In this document: positions 7,704 to 17,295 of the stretch, in pieces | Layout of the letters: every line of letters begins with the position of its first letter | Position numbering within the stretch: the stretch's first letter is position 1 | NCBI GenBank assembly: GCA_025999455.1 | Contig: AP024683.1 | Location: 2,668,451 to 2,732,450 of the forward strand | Source: Geminicoccaceae bacterium | GTDB taxonomy: Bacteria > Pseudomonadota > Alphaproteobacteria > Geminicoccales > Geminicoccaceae | Length of the DNA stretch: 64,000 nt | Reading direction: 5' to 3' | Position numbers and translations under genes: made by a program | Notes under the pieces: model-generated | Seen by the model: only the letters and a program-made list of their open reading frames with translations | What the model was told of the DNA's origin: nothing | Databases searched by the model: none

Positions 7704-9451
7704 CGGTCTTCGTCCCGCCACTTCCCGAGATCCGCTTCGTGCTGCGCGAGATCGCCGGCATCGAGCGCCTGGCCACCTTGCCGGGCCTCGCGCACGCCAC
7801 GCCCGACCTGCTCGATGCCGCGCTCGAGGAAGCGGGCAAGTTCGCAGCCGAGGTCCTCGCCCCCTTGAACGCGGTCGGCGACCGCCACGGTGCGGTCCTC
7901 GAGAACGGCGTGGTCCGCACCGCCCCGGGGTTCAAGGAAGCGTACCGGACGTTCCGCGAGGGCGGTTGGACGGGCGTCGTCTTCCCCGAGGCGTACGGCG
8001 GCCAGGACCTGCCCTGGACCTTCAACACCGCGTTGGCCGATCTCTGGAACGCGGCCAACATGACCTTCGAGATCTGCCCGCTTTTGACCCGAGGGGCGGT
8101 CGAAGCGATCCTCCACCACGGCAGCGAGGCGCAGAAGCGGCTCTACGCGACCCGACTGATCTCGGGCGAGTGGACCGCCGCCATGTGCCTGACCGAACCG
8201 CAGGCCGGCACGGATCTGGGGGCGCTGCGCACGCGGGCGGAACCGCGCGACGGCCATTGGCGACTCTTCGGGCAGAAGATCTTCATCACCTTCGGCGACC
8301 ACGACATGGCCGAGAACATCGTCCATCTCGTGCTCGCCCGCCTGCCCGACGCCCCGCCGGGTACGAAGGGGATCTCGCTCTTCATCGTGCCGAAATATTT
8401 GCCCGGGCCGGACGGCCGTCCGGGCCCGCGCAACGATTGGCGGGTCCTCAAGCTCGAGCACAAGGTCGGGATCCACGCGTCGCCCACCTGCGTGATCGCT
8501 TACGGCGAAGAGGAAGGTGCGGTGGGCTTCCTCTTGGGTGAGCCGCATCGCGGCCTCGCCTGCATGTTCACGATGATGAACAACGCCCGGCTCGCCGTCG
8601 GCCACGAGGGGCTCGGCCTTTCCGAACGGGCCTTTCAGGCCGCCCTCGCCTGGGCGCGCACGCGCATCCAGGGCCGGATCGACGGCCGGCCGGCGCCGAT
8701 CCTGGCTTTTCCGGACGTGCGGCGGATGCTCGTGCGGATGCGTGCCCAGATCGCCGCCATGCGGGCGCTCTGCTATTGGACCGGGAGCTTCGTCGACCGG
8801 GCGGCACGCGCCGCCGACCCGGCCGAACGTCGCCGGGCGGCCGATCGCGTGGCGCTCTTGACCCCGGTCGTCAAAGCCTGGTGCACCGATCTCGCCCAGG
8901 AGGTCACCCACGGCGCGATCCAGGTCCACGGCGGCATGGGGTTCGTCGAGGAGACCGGCGTGGCGCAGCATTGGCGCGACGCGCGGATCCTGCCGATCTA
9001 CGAGGGCACCAACGGGATCCAGGCGATCGACCTCGTGGGCCGCAAGCTCGCCATGGCCGACGGCCGCTTGCCCTGGGATCTCGTGGACGAGCTGCGCGCC
9101 GATCTCGATACGGTGCCCGGCGAGCTGCGGCTTTCCTTGCGCCAAGGGCTCGAGCGGTTCGAGGCCGCGACCCGCTACGTGCAGGGCGCGAGCGAGGAGC
9201 ACAAGGGTGCCGCGGCGGCCGCCTATCTCCGGCTGTTCGGCCACACGCTCGGCGCGTTCCTGTTGGCGCGCGGGGCGCGGGCGGCAGCCGCCGGTGCCAC
9301 CGGTGGCGAGGCTTGGCCGGGGCTCGCACGCTTTTGGTGCGCCCACCTCCTGCCCGAGACCCTGGGCCTGCTCGCGAGCGTGTCGGCCGGTGCGGAGGGC
9401 CTCGACCCGGCGCTGCTGGATGAACGCGCTTCGACGGTTCCGATCTCCTGA
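7700..9451 (+). CDS. Acyl-CoA dehydrogenase (DmdC/long FadE-like)
   Basis: This 583-residue flavoprotein belongs to the longer acyl-CoA dehydrogenases that include DmdC (3-methylmercaptopropionyl-CoA dehydrogenase). Typical motifs are MCLTEPQAGTDLGALRT (FAD/substrate site), FITFGDHDM, KLEHKVGIHASPTC, QVHGGMGFVEETG, and the catalytic Glu region PIYEGTNGIQAIDLVGRK. A helical C-terminal extension of about 120 residues is present. The GTG start overlaps the lipoprotein stop (gtga). A second, broken copy of the last ~50 codons lies at about 10.2-10.35 kb, showing that this gene was once partly duplicated. The acyl substrate is unknown. Confidence 0.88.
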   Translation: MTVFVPPLPEIRFVLREIAGIERLATLPGLAHATPDLLDAALEEAGKFAAEVLAPLNAVGDRHGAVLENGVVRTAPGFKEAYRTFREGGWTGVVFPEAYGGQDLPWTFNTALADLWNAANMTFEICPLLTRGAVEAILHHGSEAQKRLYATRLISGEWTAAMCLTEPQAGTDLGALRTRAEPRDGHWRLFGQKIFITFGDHDMAENIVHLVLARLPDAPPGTKGISLFIVPKYLPGPDGRPGPRNDWRVLKLEHKVGIHASPTCVIAYGEEEGAVGFLLGEPHRGLACMFTMMNNARLAVGHEGLGLSERAFQAALAWARTRIQGRIDGRPAPILAFPDVRRMLVRMRAQIAAMRALCYWTGSFVDRAARAADPAERRRAADRVALLTPVVKAWCTDLAQEVTHGAIQVHGGMGFVEETGVAQHWRDARILPIYEGTNGIQAIDLVGRKLAMADGRLPWDLVDELRADLDTVPGELRLSLRQGLERFEAATRYVQGASEEHKGAAAAAYLRLFGHTLGAFLLARGARAAAAGATGGEAWPGLARFWCAHLLPETLGLLASVSAGAEGLDPALLDERASTVPIS

Positions 9452-9543
9452 TCCTCGAGTGGTGGTCTCGACCGGCTTCGCCTACCTTACCGAGACGGTG
9501 TCGATCGACCTGTCGATCGGCTCTGCTCGGAAGGGAGGAAGAC

Positions 9544-10182
9544 ATGGCCGAGACCGCTGAGGACCCCACACGGATCCGCTACAAAATCCGCGAGGCGGTG
9601 GCCGTGTTCCACGATCCGGACAGCCTCGAATCGGCGATCGAGGCGCTCGAGCTCGCCGGCTTCGACCGCTCGCAGATCAACGTCCTCACCTCGCGCGAGA
9701 CGGCCGAACGCAAGCTCGGACGGCCGATCCGCGATCTCCACGAACTGTTGGACGAAGAAGTCGTCCCGCACGGCAACCCGATCGACCGGCACGAACGCGC
9801 CGAGGGCGAGGCCGCGCTCACCGCCGGCCTCGCCGGTCTCGGAAGCCTCGTGGCGATCGGCGCGACGGTGGCGAGCGGTGGTAGCATCGCCGCGATCCTG
9901 GCCGCGGCGGCGCTCGCGGGCGCGCTCGGCGGCGGCGTCGGTGCCGCCCTCGCTCGGTTCCTCACGGAAGGTCACGCCCGCGCCGTGCAAGACGCGATCG
10001 AACACGGCGGGCTCCTGCTCTGGGTCGCGTTGCGCAACCCCGAGCAGGAAGCGCGGGCCGTTGCGATCTTGAAGGAGGAGGGCGGCGAGGACGTCCACGT
10101 CCACGAAATCGAGCACAGCTGGGGTGCCGACGAGGTACCGATCCGCCGCTGGCAGCCGGATCCCTTCCTCTTCCCGACCTGA
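9544..10182 (+). CDS. Conserved membrane/stress-type protein of unknown function
   Basis: The 212-residue product has an N-terminal alpha/beta part (VAVFHDPDSLESAIEALELAGFDRSQINVL) resembling the ferredoxin-like start of general-stress membrane proteins. A glycine/alanine-rich hydrophobic segment follows at about 95-140 (ALAGALGGGVGAALARF), probably two close membrane helices. A second alpha/beta half then repeats the first (LLLWVALRNPEQEARAVAIL). A good ribosome binding site (gggaggaag) precedes the ATG. It stands alone, 92 bases after the acyl-CoA dehydrogenase gene. Function is unknown; the symmetric fold suggests a sensor or scaffold, which is inference. Confidence 0.7.
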   Translation: MAETAEDPTRIRYKIREAVAVFHDPDSLESAIEALELAGFDRSQINVLTSRETAERKLGRPIRDLHELLDEEVVPHGNPIDRHERAEGEAALTAGLAGLGSLVAIGATVASGGSIAAILAAAALAGALGGGVGAALARFLTEGHARAVQDAIEHGGLLLWVALRNPEQEARAVAILKEEGGEDVHVHEIEHSWGADEVPIRRWQPDPFLFPT

Positions 10183-10189
10183 GCTCTCC

Positions 10190-10350
10190 GACACCGCGGT
10201 CGCGACCCGCGGCGCGGCGGGCGGCCTCGCCGCCCGGCGGGAGCTCGGGCGGTTCCGGTGCACCCACGTCCTGCCCGAAACCCCGGGCCTGCTCGTGAGC
10301 GTTTCGGCCGGTGCGGACGGCCTCGACCCGGCGCTGCTCGAGGCGAAAGC
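10190..10350 (+). pseudogene. Relic of an acyl-CoA dehydrogenase C-terminus
   Basis: Read in one frame, this stretch gives RCTHVLPETPGLLVSVSAG and then ADGLDPALLEA. The nearby acyl-CoA dehydrogenase (7700-9451) ends with WCAHLLPETLGLLASVSAG and AEGLDPALLDE. The DNA is also clearly alike over roughly 110 bases. There is no start or upstream domain, so it is a leftover of a duplication or deletion, not a gene. With its flanks it accounts for the 350-base gap between the membrane protein gene and the end of the histidine operon. Confidence 0.75.
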
Positions 10351-10533
10351 GGTTGCCGACCGAGGAAGAACCGTCAACGCAATTTTAACGATCCCGCGGG
10401 ATGATGGCGCCGGAACCGAGGGAAACGAGGTCCGGTGCGCGGGATCTTCGAACGCGTGGCGCGGTGGCTCGATCGGTGGCGCGACCTGGTCGCGGCAGCC
10501 CGATCGGTGCTCCGTCGCGTCGCGCGGGTCCCG

Positions 10534-11781
10534 TCACCCCCGTCGGCTCACCTTGCGCGCCCGGCGGTCGAGGTGCCGTTCGACCTCGGCGAGCGGGACA
10601 CCCGAGGCGGCGAGCTTCACCATCGCGAAATAGAGGAGATCGGCCGCCTCCCAGATCACCTCCTCGCGGGTCGCGGCACGCGCGAGCTCGTCGGCTTCTT
10701 CGCGGAGCTTGGCCGCGAGCAAGGAGGGATCGGCCAAGAGCTTGGCCGTGTAGGATCCCTCGGGCGGGGTGGCGCGGCGGGCGGCGAGGGTCGCTTCGAG
10801 GCGCGAAAGACCCTCGGCCTCGCCGAAGCACGAAAAGCGCTCGAGGTGGCAGAATCCCGGTCCGCTCTGGCGGACGACGAAGCGCAGCGCGTCGCGGTCG
10901 CAATCGAGGTCGATCCGCAGGAGCTCTTGGCGCGCCCCGCTCGTCTCGCCCTTGACCCAGAGGCCGCGCGATCGCGACTGATAAACACCCGCGCGCCGCC
11001 GCACCGCCTCGCGCAAGGACTCGCGCGAGCTCCACGCGAGCCCGAGGGCGAGGCCGCGCTCGTCGACGACGACGGTCGGGAAGAGCCCGTCCGGCCGATC
11101 CGAGCGCAAGGGTGCGGCGATCGCCTCCGCGAGATCGAGCCGGCCGGTGTAGAGCGCCATGCCGACTTGCGCATCCGCGCCGATGCGGTCGAGGGCGGCG
11201 ATCTCGTCCGCGGTCGTCACACCGCCCGCGATCGTCACCCGGCAATGTCGGCCCGCCGCCCGCACCACCGCCTCGGCGAGCGCCAGGTCGGTGCCTTCCA
11301 TCCGCCCTTCGCGCTCGACGAAGGTCACGAGGAAGCCACCCACGAACGGGCGCAGCTCCTCGATCCGCTCGAGGATCCCGCGGCCCGTCCCCTTCGTCCA
11401 ACCCTCGACCACGACCTCGCCGTGGCGGGCATCCAGGGCGGCGATCACCCGCTCGCGCGGGAGCTCGCGCAGGAGTTCGGGTCGCGCCGCGGTGCCGAGG
11501 ACGATCTTCGTGGCACCGAGGTCGAGCCAGCGCCGCGCCGTCTCGCGGTCACGGATCCCACCACCCACGCGACAGGCGAAGCCGGCCTCGAGCAGTCGCT
11601 CGATCAGGGCAGCGTTCGAACCCGTACCCATCGCCGCGTCGAGGTCGACGACCGCGATCTCGCCCGCGAGCGCGAACCGCTCGGCGATCGGCAAGGGGTC
11701 ACCGGCGTCGAGGGCGAGCCTCTCGCCGCCCACGAGCTGGACGGTGGAGCCGGCGCGGAGATCGATCGAGGGGACGATCAC
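10534..11781 (-). CDS. hisA/hisIE: HisA-HisI-HisE trifunctional fusion
   Basis: One continuous 415-residue chain carries three histidine-pathway activities. Residues 1-~235 are HisA (ProFAR isomerase, TIM barrel): PSIDLRAG with the catalytic Asp, VGGGIRD, a second Asp in [15 protein letters not shown], and the phosphate loop VTIAGGVTT. Residues ~240-325 are HisI (phosphoribosyl-AMP cyclohydrolase): [34 protein letters not shown], and metal-binding CHLERFSC. Residues ~326-415 are HisE (phosphoribosyl-ATP pyrophosphatase): [11 protein letters not shown] and [14 protein letters not shown]. HisIE fusions are common, but HisA joined in front of HisIE is unusual. The GTG start overlaps the hisF stop (gtga). 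Confidence 0.92.
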   Translation of the reverse strand: MIVPSIDLRAGSTVQLVGGERLALDAGDPLPIAERFALAGEIAVVDLDAAMGTGSNAALIERLLEAGFACRVGGGIRDRETARRWLDLGATKIVLGTAARPELLRELPRERVIAALDARHGEVVVEGWTKGTGRGILERIEELRPFVGGFLVTFVEREGRMEGTDLALAEAVVRAAGRHCRVTIAGGVTTADEIAALDRIGADAQVGMALYTGRLDLAEAIAAPLRSDRPDGLFPTVVVDERGLALGLAWSSRESLREAVRRRAGVYQSRSRGLWVKGETSGARQELLRIDLDCDRDALRFVVRQSGPGFCHLERFSCFGEAEGLSRLEATLAARRATPPEGSYTAKLLADPSLLAAKLREEADELARAATREEVIWEAADLLYFAMVKLAASGVPLAEVERHLDRRARKVSRRG

Positions 11782-12530
11782 GGCCGCACCACGACACCAC
11801 GCGCGGCCAAGAACCGCTTGACCTCGGCCACGGTCCGATCGCCGTCGTGGAAGATCGAGGCGGCGAGCACGGCATCGGCCCCGGCCTCGAGCGCCTCGGC
11901 CAGATGCTCGGGGGTGTCGGCACCGCCCGAGGCGATGACCGGAATGCGGACGGCCGAAGCCACCGCACGAGTCAGCGCGAGGTCGTACCCGGACCGGGTC
12001 CCGTCACGGTCCCAGGACGTCAAGAGGATCTCGCCCGCACCTCGGGCCTCCCCTTCGCGCGCCCAAGCGACCGCATCCTTGCCCGTTCCCTCTCGGCCGC
12101 CTTTGACGAGGACCTCGAAGCGCCCGTCGCGCAAGGCCGCGTCGATCGCGAGCACGCAGCACTGCCGGCCGAACCGGATCGCGATCTCGCTCAAGAGTGT
12201 GGGCCGTTCGACCGCCGCGGTGTTGATCGACACTTTGTCGGCACCCGCCTCGAGCAGCCGCCACGCGTCCTCTTCGCTGCGGATCCCGCCACCCACGGTC
12301 AAGGGGATCGAGAGGACCTCTCGGACCCGGGTCACCGTCTCGAGCTGGTGGCCACGGCCTTCGGGCGTGGCCGAGACGTCGAGGATCACGATCTCGTCGG
12401 CTCCTTGGGCCTCGTACAGCGCGGCCCGCTCGGCCGGGTCGCCCGCGTCCCGGAGGCCCTGGAAGCGGATCCCTTTGACGACCCGGCCGTGGCTCACGTC
12501 CAGGCAGGGGATGATGCGCCGCGCGAGCAT
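11778..12530 (-). CDS. hisF: Imidazole glycerol phosphate synthase cyclase subunit HisF
   Basis: The 250-residue TIM-barrel protein begins [19 protein letters not shown], with the catalytic Asp (CLDV) of HisF, and carries [25 protein letters not shown], and the second catalytic Asp in [10 protein letters not shown]. HisF uses ammonia delivered by HisH to turn PRFAR into IGP and AICAR. The ATG at 12530 lies one base after the hisH stop. Its own stop overlaps the GTG of hisA/hisIE, so the two products are tightly coupled. Confidence 0.95.
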   Translation of the reverse strand: MLARRIIPCLDVSHGRVVKGIRFQGLRDAGDPAERAALYEAQGADEIVILDVSATPEGRGHQLETVTRVREVLSIPLTVGGGIRSEEDAWRLLEAGADKVSINTAAVERPTLLSEIAIRFGRQCCVLAIDAALRDGRFEVLVKGGREGTGKDAVAWAREGEARGAGEILLTSWDRDGTRSGYDLALTRAVASAVRIPVIASGGADTPEHLAEALEAGADAVLAASIFHDGDRTVAEVKRFLAARGVVVRP

Positions 12531-12531
12531 G

Positions 12532-13131
12532 TCAGCCGGGCTCCAGGGCGAGGAAGCGGGCGAGCAGCCGAGCACCCCAGCCGCTCGAAAGCTCGGGGTG
12601 GAACTGGCAGCCCAGCACGCGCCCCTTTTCGATCGCCGCCAAGAAGCGGCCGCCGTGCTCGCTCCACGCACAGCTCCAGCCCGGCGCCTCGACGGCCCGG
12701 TAGGAGTTGGCGAAATAGGCCCATCCCGGCTCGACGAGCCGGCAATTCGGGTCGGGCTCGACCCGGTTCCAGCCGAATTGCGGGGTGCGCACGCTCGAAG
12801 GAAAGCGGCCGACCGTCCCGGGCAGGACCCCGAGCCCCGCGACACCCGGGCTCTCTTCGCTCGCGGCGAACAGGAGCTGGTGGCCCACGCAGACGGCGAG
12901 CGTCGGCCGCCCCTCGGCGATCCGCCGGCGCAGCGCTTCGGCGAAGCCCTGCCCCATGAGCCGCGCCATGGCGGCACCGAAAGCACCCACCCCGGGCAGC
13001 ACGACGTGGCTCGCCTGGAGGATCTCGCGGCCGCGCTCGGCCGTGCGGACGCCGGCGCCGAGGCGGCGGAAGGCCGCGGCCACGCTCGCGAGATTGGCGG
13101 TGCCGGTCGGGACGATCAGCACCTCGGCCAT
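12532..13131 (-). CDS. hisH: Imidazole glycerol phosphate synthase glutaminase subunit HisH
   Basis: This 199-residue class I glutamine amidotransferase supplies ammonia to HisF. It shows [16 protein letters not shown], the nucleophile in [10 protein letters not shown] (the usual form is GICLGMQ, so the residues flanking the Cys differ slightly), and the His-Glu pair in CQFHPELSS. Length and order are normal for HisH. It sits between hisB (42-base gap) and hisF (1-base gap) on the minus strand, matching an alphaproteobacterial histidine operon except that hisG leads it. Confidence 0.94.
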   Translation of the reverse strand: MAEVLIVPTGTANLASVAAAFRRLGAGVRTAERGREILQASHVVLPGVGAFGAAMARLMGQGFAEALRRRIAEGRPTLAVCVGHQLLFAASEESPGVAGLGVLPGTVGRFPSSVRTPQFGWNRVEPDPNCRLVEPGWAYFANSYRAVEAPGWSCAWSEHGGRFLAAIEKGRVLGCQFHPELSSGWGARLLARFLALEPG

Positions 13132-13173
13132 CTCTGTCCCCGGGTCGGCGAGAGCGGTCGGTCGTTCGACACC

Positions 13174-13773
13174 TCAGAGCACGCCTTTGGTGCTCGGCAC
13201 GTCCTCCGAGCCATCCGAGGATACGGCCGTGCGCAAAGCCAGGGCCAGGGCCTTGAACGCGGCTTCGACGCGGTGATGGTCGTTTTCGCCGCGCTCGAGG
13301 TCGACGTGGAGCGCCATCCGCCCGGCCACCGCGAAGGAGTGGAAGAAGTGGGCGAGGTTCTCGCAGGCGACCTCGCCGATCCGCTCGCGTCGCAGACCGA
13401 GTGCCACGTGCGGCGAAGGCCGCCCGGAAAGGTCCACCACGACCCGGGCGAGCGCCTCGTCGAGCGGGGCGAAGGCGAAGCCGAAGCGGCGGATGCCGCG
13501 CCGCTCACCGAGCGCGGAATCGAGCGCACTGCCGAGTGCCAAGGCGCAGTCCTCGACCGTGTGGTGGTCGTCGACCTCGAGGTCGCCCTCGCACGTGAGC
13601 TCGAGGTCGAAGCGGGCGTGGCGGGCGAGGGCCGTGAGCATGTGGTCGAGGAAGCCGAGGCCCGTGGCGATCTCGGCGCGGCCCGTGCCGTCGAGCACGA
13701 GGCGGACGGTGACGGTCGTCTCGCCGGTCCGCCGCTCGACCGTGCCGATCCGCGCTTCCCGGGTCGCCTGCAC
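13174..13773 (-). CDS. hisB: Imidazoleglycerol-phosphate dehydratase
   Basis: The 199-residue product is a monofunctional HisB, which dehydrates IGP to imidazole acetol phosphate. The two pseudo-repeats and their Mn-binding histidines are visible: [29 protein letters not shown] and [15 protein letters not shown]. The C-terminus PSTKGVL is diagnostic. There is no HisN-type phosphatase domain. It is 27 bases downstream of hisG and 42 upstream of hisH. Confidence 0.95.
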   Translation of the reverse strand: MQATREARIGTVERRTGETTVTVRLVLDGTGRAEIATGLGFLDHMLTALARHARFDLELTCEGDLEVDDHHTVEDCALALGSALDSALGERRGIRRFGFAFAPLDEALARVVVDLSGRPSPHVALGLRRERIGEVACENLAHFFHSFAVAGRMALHVDLERGENDHHRVEAAFKALALALRTAVSSDGSEDVPSTKGVL

Positions 13774-13800
13774 CCTTCCCTCCCGGCGCGATCGACGTGC

Positions 13801-14649
13801 TCAGACGACGATCTGGGCGATGTCGAAGACGACGATGTCGGTGCCGCCGCGCTCCTTGATCATCCGGATGAGCTCCGGCAAGCGAGCGCGCGGTACCGCG
13901 GCCTTCACGGCGAAGCCGGCATCGTGGTGGAGCGGGGCGATGGTCGGCTCGCGCATGCAGGGCAGCACGTCGACGACCGCCTCGAGATGCTCCTTGGCGA
14001 CGTTGACCTCGAGCATCACCCGTTGGCGGGCGTCGAGAACCGAGCGGACGAGCAGGGTGAAATGCTCGATCACCGGCCGCTTGGCCGGGTCGTCGAGCGC
14101 CTTGGGATGGGCGTAGAGCCGGGTCGAGCTGCGCATGATCTCGTCGACCACGACGAGCCCGTTGGCTTGCAGGGTGGCGCCGGTCGCCGTGTTGTCGACG
14201 ATGCAGTCCGCATCCTCGGGCGGGAAAACTTCGGTGGCCCCGTAGGACCGCACGACGCGTGCCTCGAGCCCCCGCCGCGCGAGCCATTGACGGGTGAGCC
14301 GCTCGTACTCGGTCGCGACCACGAAGGGGCGTGCCGGCAACCGCCCGTCGACGAGGAAGGAAGGGGTCGCGGCGACCACGATCGTCACCGGGTCGAGGCC
14401 GGTGTCGACGAGCTCGACGAGATCGGCCTCGAGCTCGGCGACCCAATCGGCCCCGGCGAAGCCCAGATCGCGCGAGCCGAGATGCAACATCTCGACGATG
14501 TTCTGGGGTTTCAGGAGCTTCGCCTCGAAGCCCGGGAGCGAGAGAGCGGGCCGGTAACCGCGCCGGTCGAAGGTGAGACGGATCCCCGCATCCGCCAGGA
14601 GCCGCAGGACGTTCTCCTGCATCCGGCCCTTCGGCAGGGCCAGGTGCAC
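13801..14649 (-). CDS. hisG: ATP phosphoribosyltransferase, long form
   Basis: HisG commits PRPP and ATP to histidine synthesis and is the feedback-regulated step. The product starts VHLALPKGRMQENVLRLLADAG and has GSRDLGFAGADWVAEL, EVFPPEDADCIVDNTATG (the PRPP loop region), and a C-terminal ~75-residue ferredoxin-like regulatory domain ending DIVVFDIAQIVV, so it is the long, HisZ-independent form. The GTG at 14649 fits the family start; a TTG at 14682 with a closer GGAA is an alternative adding 11 residues. It is the first gene of the histidine operon, with the promoter presumably in the 155-base gap shared with the divergent sugar-kinase-like gene. Confidence 0.93.
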   Translation of the reverse strand: MHLALPKGRMQENVLRLLADAGIRLTFDRRGYRPALSLPGFEAKLLKPQNIVEMLHLGSRDLGFAGADWVAELEADLVELVDTGLDPVTIVVAATPSFLVDGRLPARPFVVATEYERLTRQWLARRGLEARVVRSYGATEVFPPEDADCIVDNTATGATLQANGLVVVDEIMRSSTRLYAHPKALDDPAKRPVIEHFTLLVRSVLDARQRVMLEVNVAKEHLEAVVDVLPCMREPTIAPLHHDAGFAVKAAVPRARLPELIRMIKERGGTDIVVFDIAQIVV

Positions 14650-14804
14650 GAGACCGGGTGCGGGCGGGCAGGCGAGCGGCAAGGTTCCGGCCGTGGTTGG
14701 CTGCGGGATCCGAGCTTCGCCTTGGCACCCCGCGGCCGCGCTTATAGACAGGCACCGCTCGCCGGTAAAGGCGAGCCGGTGGCGCGCGGACGGGGGACCG
14801 GTGG

Positions 14805-16313
14805 ATGGCGAGCGGGGGACGGGTGCGAGCGGCTCTGGGGATCGAGGTCGGCCGGGCGCGCACGACGGGCGTGCTGCTCGCCGCGGACGGCCGTGAGCTC
14901 GCTCGGGTTTCGGCCGAACACCCGCCCCTTCGTCCGCGCCCCGACCTCTACGAGCAGGACCCCGACCTCTTGTGGCGTGCCCTGCAGCAGGTGGTGGCAC
15001 GGCTCAAGGCGCTGGTCGAGGTCGATCTCGTGGGGCTCGGCCTCGCGGGCGAAGCGGGTGGTCTCGTCTTCCTCGATCGTACCGGAGCGCCGGTGCGCCC
15101 CGCGATCCTGGGGGCCGATCGCCGAGCCGTCGACGAGGCCCACGAGATCGGCCGGCGACTGGCCGATGCCGGTCTCGGCCGACCGCTCGGCCGTCGGCTC
15201 GGGCCTTGCCTCCCGGCCGCCAAGATTCTCTGGCTCGCCGCCAACGAGCCCGAGACGGCGCAGCGCGTCGCAGCGGTCCTTTCCCCGAAAGATCATCTGC
15301 GGCGGCGGCTCACCGGGGAACACGCGACAGACGCGAGCGAGGCCTCGGCGAGCGGCCTCTGCGACGCCGCGGCTCGGCGTTGGAACGAAAGCGTGCTCGA
15401 GGCCCTCGGCCTTTCGGCCGAGCTCTTGCCCGAAGTGTTCGAAGGCGCGGAGGTGACGGGCCGGGTGAGCGTCGCGGGTGCCGCCGAGACCGGGCTGCCC
15501 GAAGGCCTGCCGGTCGTCGCCGGAGGCACGGCGCTCGCCTGCGGCGCGCTCGCGGCCGGTCTGATCGACGAGGGGCGCGTGCTCGCCTGGCTCGAGCCCG
15601 GCGCCGGGCTGGTCGCCCGCGCAGCCGTTTTCCCGCGGGAGTTGGGCGAGGAGGTCGAGTGCCTCTGCGATGCGACCGGCGCCTGGCACCTCCTGGCCGC
15701 CCTGCCGCTCGCCGCGAGCCCGCTCGCCTGGCTCGCCCGGGAGCTCGCCCCCGAATGGGCCACCGCCGCCGAGAACGCCGGCGTCGAGCCGGAAGCGGCC
15801 CTCTTGGGCGAAGCGGCGGGCGCAGCGGCCGGCAGCCGGGACCTCCTCTTCGTACCGCCGCTCGAGGGAGCCGGCGGGCATCCTTCCGAAGCGGGTGCCT
15901 GGTTCGGCTTGCGACCCGGGATCGGGCGCGCCGAGCTCGCGCGTTCGGTCATGGAAGGGATGGGTGCCGCCCTCGCCGAGCGGGCGGGCCATCTCCGCCG
16001 TCGTCTCGTTCTTCGGGAGCCGGTTCGCTTGGTCGGACGGGCAGCCGAGGAGACGGTCTGGTGTGCGTCGCTCGCGGCCCAACTCGGGCTCGCGATCGCG
16101 CCGGCCGGCAGCGGTCTCGATGCGGCGCGCGGGGCGGCGATGCTCGCCGGCATCGGCGTGGGACTCTGGGCCGATCCGGTCGAGGCGGTGACGCGGGCCG
16201 TGAGCCCACCCGGACCCGTCGTCCCCGTCGACCCTCACCTCCAGAGCGTCTACCGAGCGCTCGAAATCCGATGGTTGCGCGCCCGCGCGCTCCTGGCGGC
16301 CCTCCGGGAGTGA
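14805..16313 (+). CDS. FGGY (xylulokinase-like) protein, probably catalytically inactive
   Basis: The 502-residue protein aligns along its length with xylulokinases: EQDPDLLWRALQQVV, AKILWLAANEPE, VLSPKDHLRRRLTGE, and YRALEIRWLRAR at the C-terminus. However, the catalytic base motif GGGDNAAGAVG is here GGTALACGALAAG, so the Asp is replaced (Ala243). The N-terminal phosphate loop GIDLGTSG is degraded to GIEVGRART. Loss of both features suggests a pseudokinase, perhaps a sugar-binding regulator. The fold is otherwise complete and the frame is intact, so it seems to be kept by selection. It is divergent from hisG; no sugar transporter or isomerase is nearby. Confidence 0.8.
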   Translation: MASGGRVRAALGIEVGRARTTGVLLAADGRELARVSAEHPPLRPRPDLYEQDPDLLWRALQQVVARLKALVEVDLVGLGLAGEAGGLVFLDRTGAPVRPAILGADRRAVDEAHEIGRRLADAGLGRPLGRRLGPCLPAAKILWLAANEPETAQRVAAVLSPKDHLRRRLTGEHATDASEASASGLCDAAARRWNESVLEALGLSAELLPEVFEGAEVTGRVSVAGAAETGLPEGLPVVAGGTALACGALAAGLIDEGRVLAWLEPGAGLVARAAVFPRELGEEVECLCDATGAWHLLAALPLAASPLAWLARELAPEWATAAENAGVEPEAALLGEAAGAAAGSRDLLFVPPLEGAGGHPSEAGAWFGLRPGIGRAELARSVMEGMGAALAERAGHLRRRLVLREPVRLVGRAAEETVWCASLAAQLGLAIAPAGSGLDAARGAAMLAGIGVGLWADPVEAVTRAVSPPGPVVPVDPHLQSVYRALEIRWLRARALLAALRE

Positions 16314-17295
16314 ACCTCGTCGCGGACGCGCGGTCCGTTCCGGCCGCGACCGGCGGCCCGCCGCGCGATCGCCGTGCTGGGGAAAGGTGCCACGCCGGTG
16401 TCGTTGGACGAGGCCTATCGCGGCTTCCGCCGCCGAACCGGCTCGTTCGTCCGCACCCGTGCCGCGATCGCGGCCTCCCCGAGAGCGTGGCCGGTTCCGC
16501 CGACGAAGGCCGAGCGGGCGCGCCGCGTCCGAGACGCCTCGACAGGGCAACCGTTCGACAGCGCGACCGACCCTCCGTCGGAAGGTCGCGCTTCGAGGCC
16601 TCGTTACGAGACGAGGACGGCGGCAGCTCGACGAAGGCCGGGCTCGCGATCGTCGGCAGCGCCCCCGCCGATCGCTTCGACCCGCGGGTCGCGCGAGCGA
16701 GGGGCGATCCGAACCGGGATCTTCCGGCTTCGGAGAGGCACGCGGCGCCGAAGCCCTCGGCCGCTCGCGTCGGCTCCCGTTCTTCGAGCAGTGATGGCAG
16801 ACCGTGCCGGGCCGACCGGAGCGCACCAACGGTCGGCTTTTCGGATCCCGCGCGAGGCGTGGCACGGGGTACATCGACCCCACCACCCTTCGCGCGACGA
16901 CCTTCTCGCCGACGAAAGAAGGCGCGGCCCGCTCGAGATCCCCGATCGGCTCGTCGACACGCGCCGGCCGCAGCCGTCACGCGCCGATCTGCGCTGCGAC
17001 GGCCGGCAGAACGTTCGACCTCGGCGTCGGAGTCGGGCTCCGCCATGCGGTGACATCGGCGTGTCCGATCGGCCTCGACGATCCGGGCACGAGGCTCGGG
17101 CGTCGCGCGCCGAGGCGCAGCCGAAGGTCCAGAGGCCGACCCGGCGCGGTTCGATCCGAGGTTCCCCGCGGCGGTGCCCGGTCTCGAACGCGTCGACCGG
17201 GACGACGTTCCCTCGACCCGCCACCGGGCGCATCCGCCGATGCTCCCGCCTGGTCGAGGCGCCGGCGTTCACCGTTCGTTAAGCCATCCGTGGCA
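16314..17295. other. About 1 kb without a recognisable gene
   Basis: Open frames here (the longest about 300 codons on the plus strand) are Arg/Ser/Pro-rich without any domain, typical of G+C-rich non-coding DNA. The region has short hairpins, the clearest at 16561-16591, and no tRNA-like fold was seen. It ends in the hairpin before the TadG-like gene. It may hold the promoter of that gene and remains of decayed sequence. Confidence 0.5.
16561..16591. other. Hairpin with 8-bp GC-rich stem
   Basis: GCGCGACC at 16561-16568 pairs perfectly with GGTCGCGC at 16584-16591 around a 15-base loop. There is no T-run, so it is not a standard terminator. It lies 250 bases after the sugar-kinase-like gene. 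Function is unknown. Confidence 0.4.

Noticed and set aside
10435-15456. A 1673-codon plus-strand open frame across the histidine operon
   Set aside because: It lies antisense to hisA/hisIE, hisF, hisH, hisB and hisG, has low-complexity Arg/Ala/Glu-rich composition and no domain. It is a base-composition shadow.
16374-17282. A 302-codon ORF in the gene-poor stretch
   Set aside because: It is Arg/Ser/Pro-rich without hydrophobic core, domain or ribosome site, and overlapping frames look the same.
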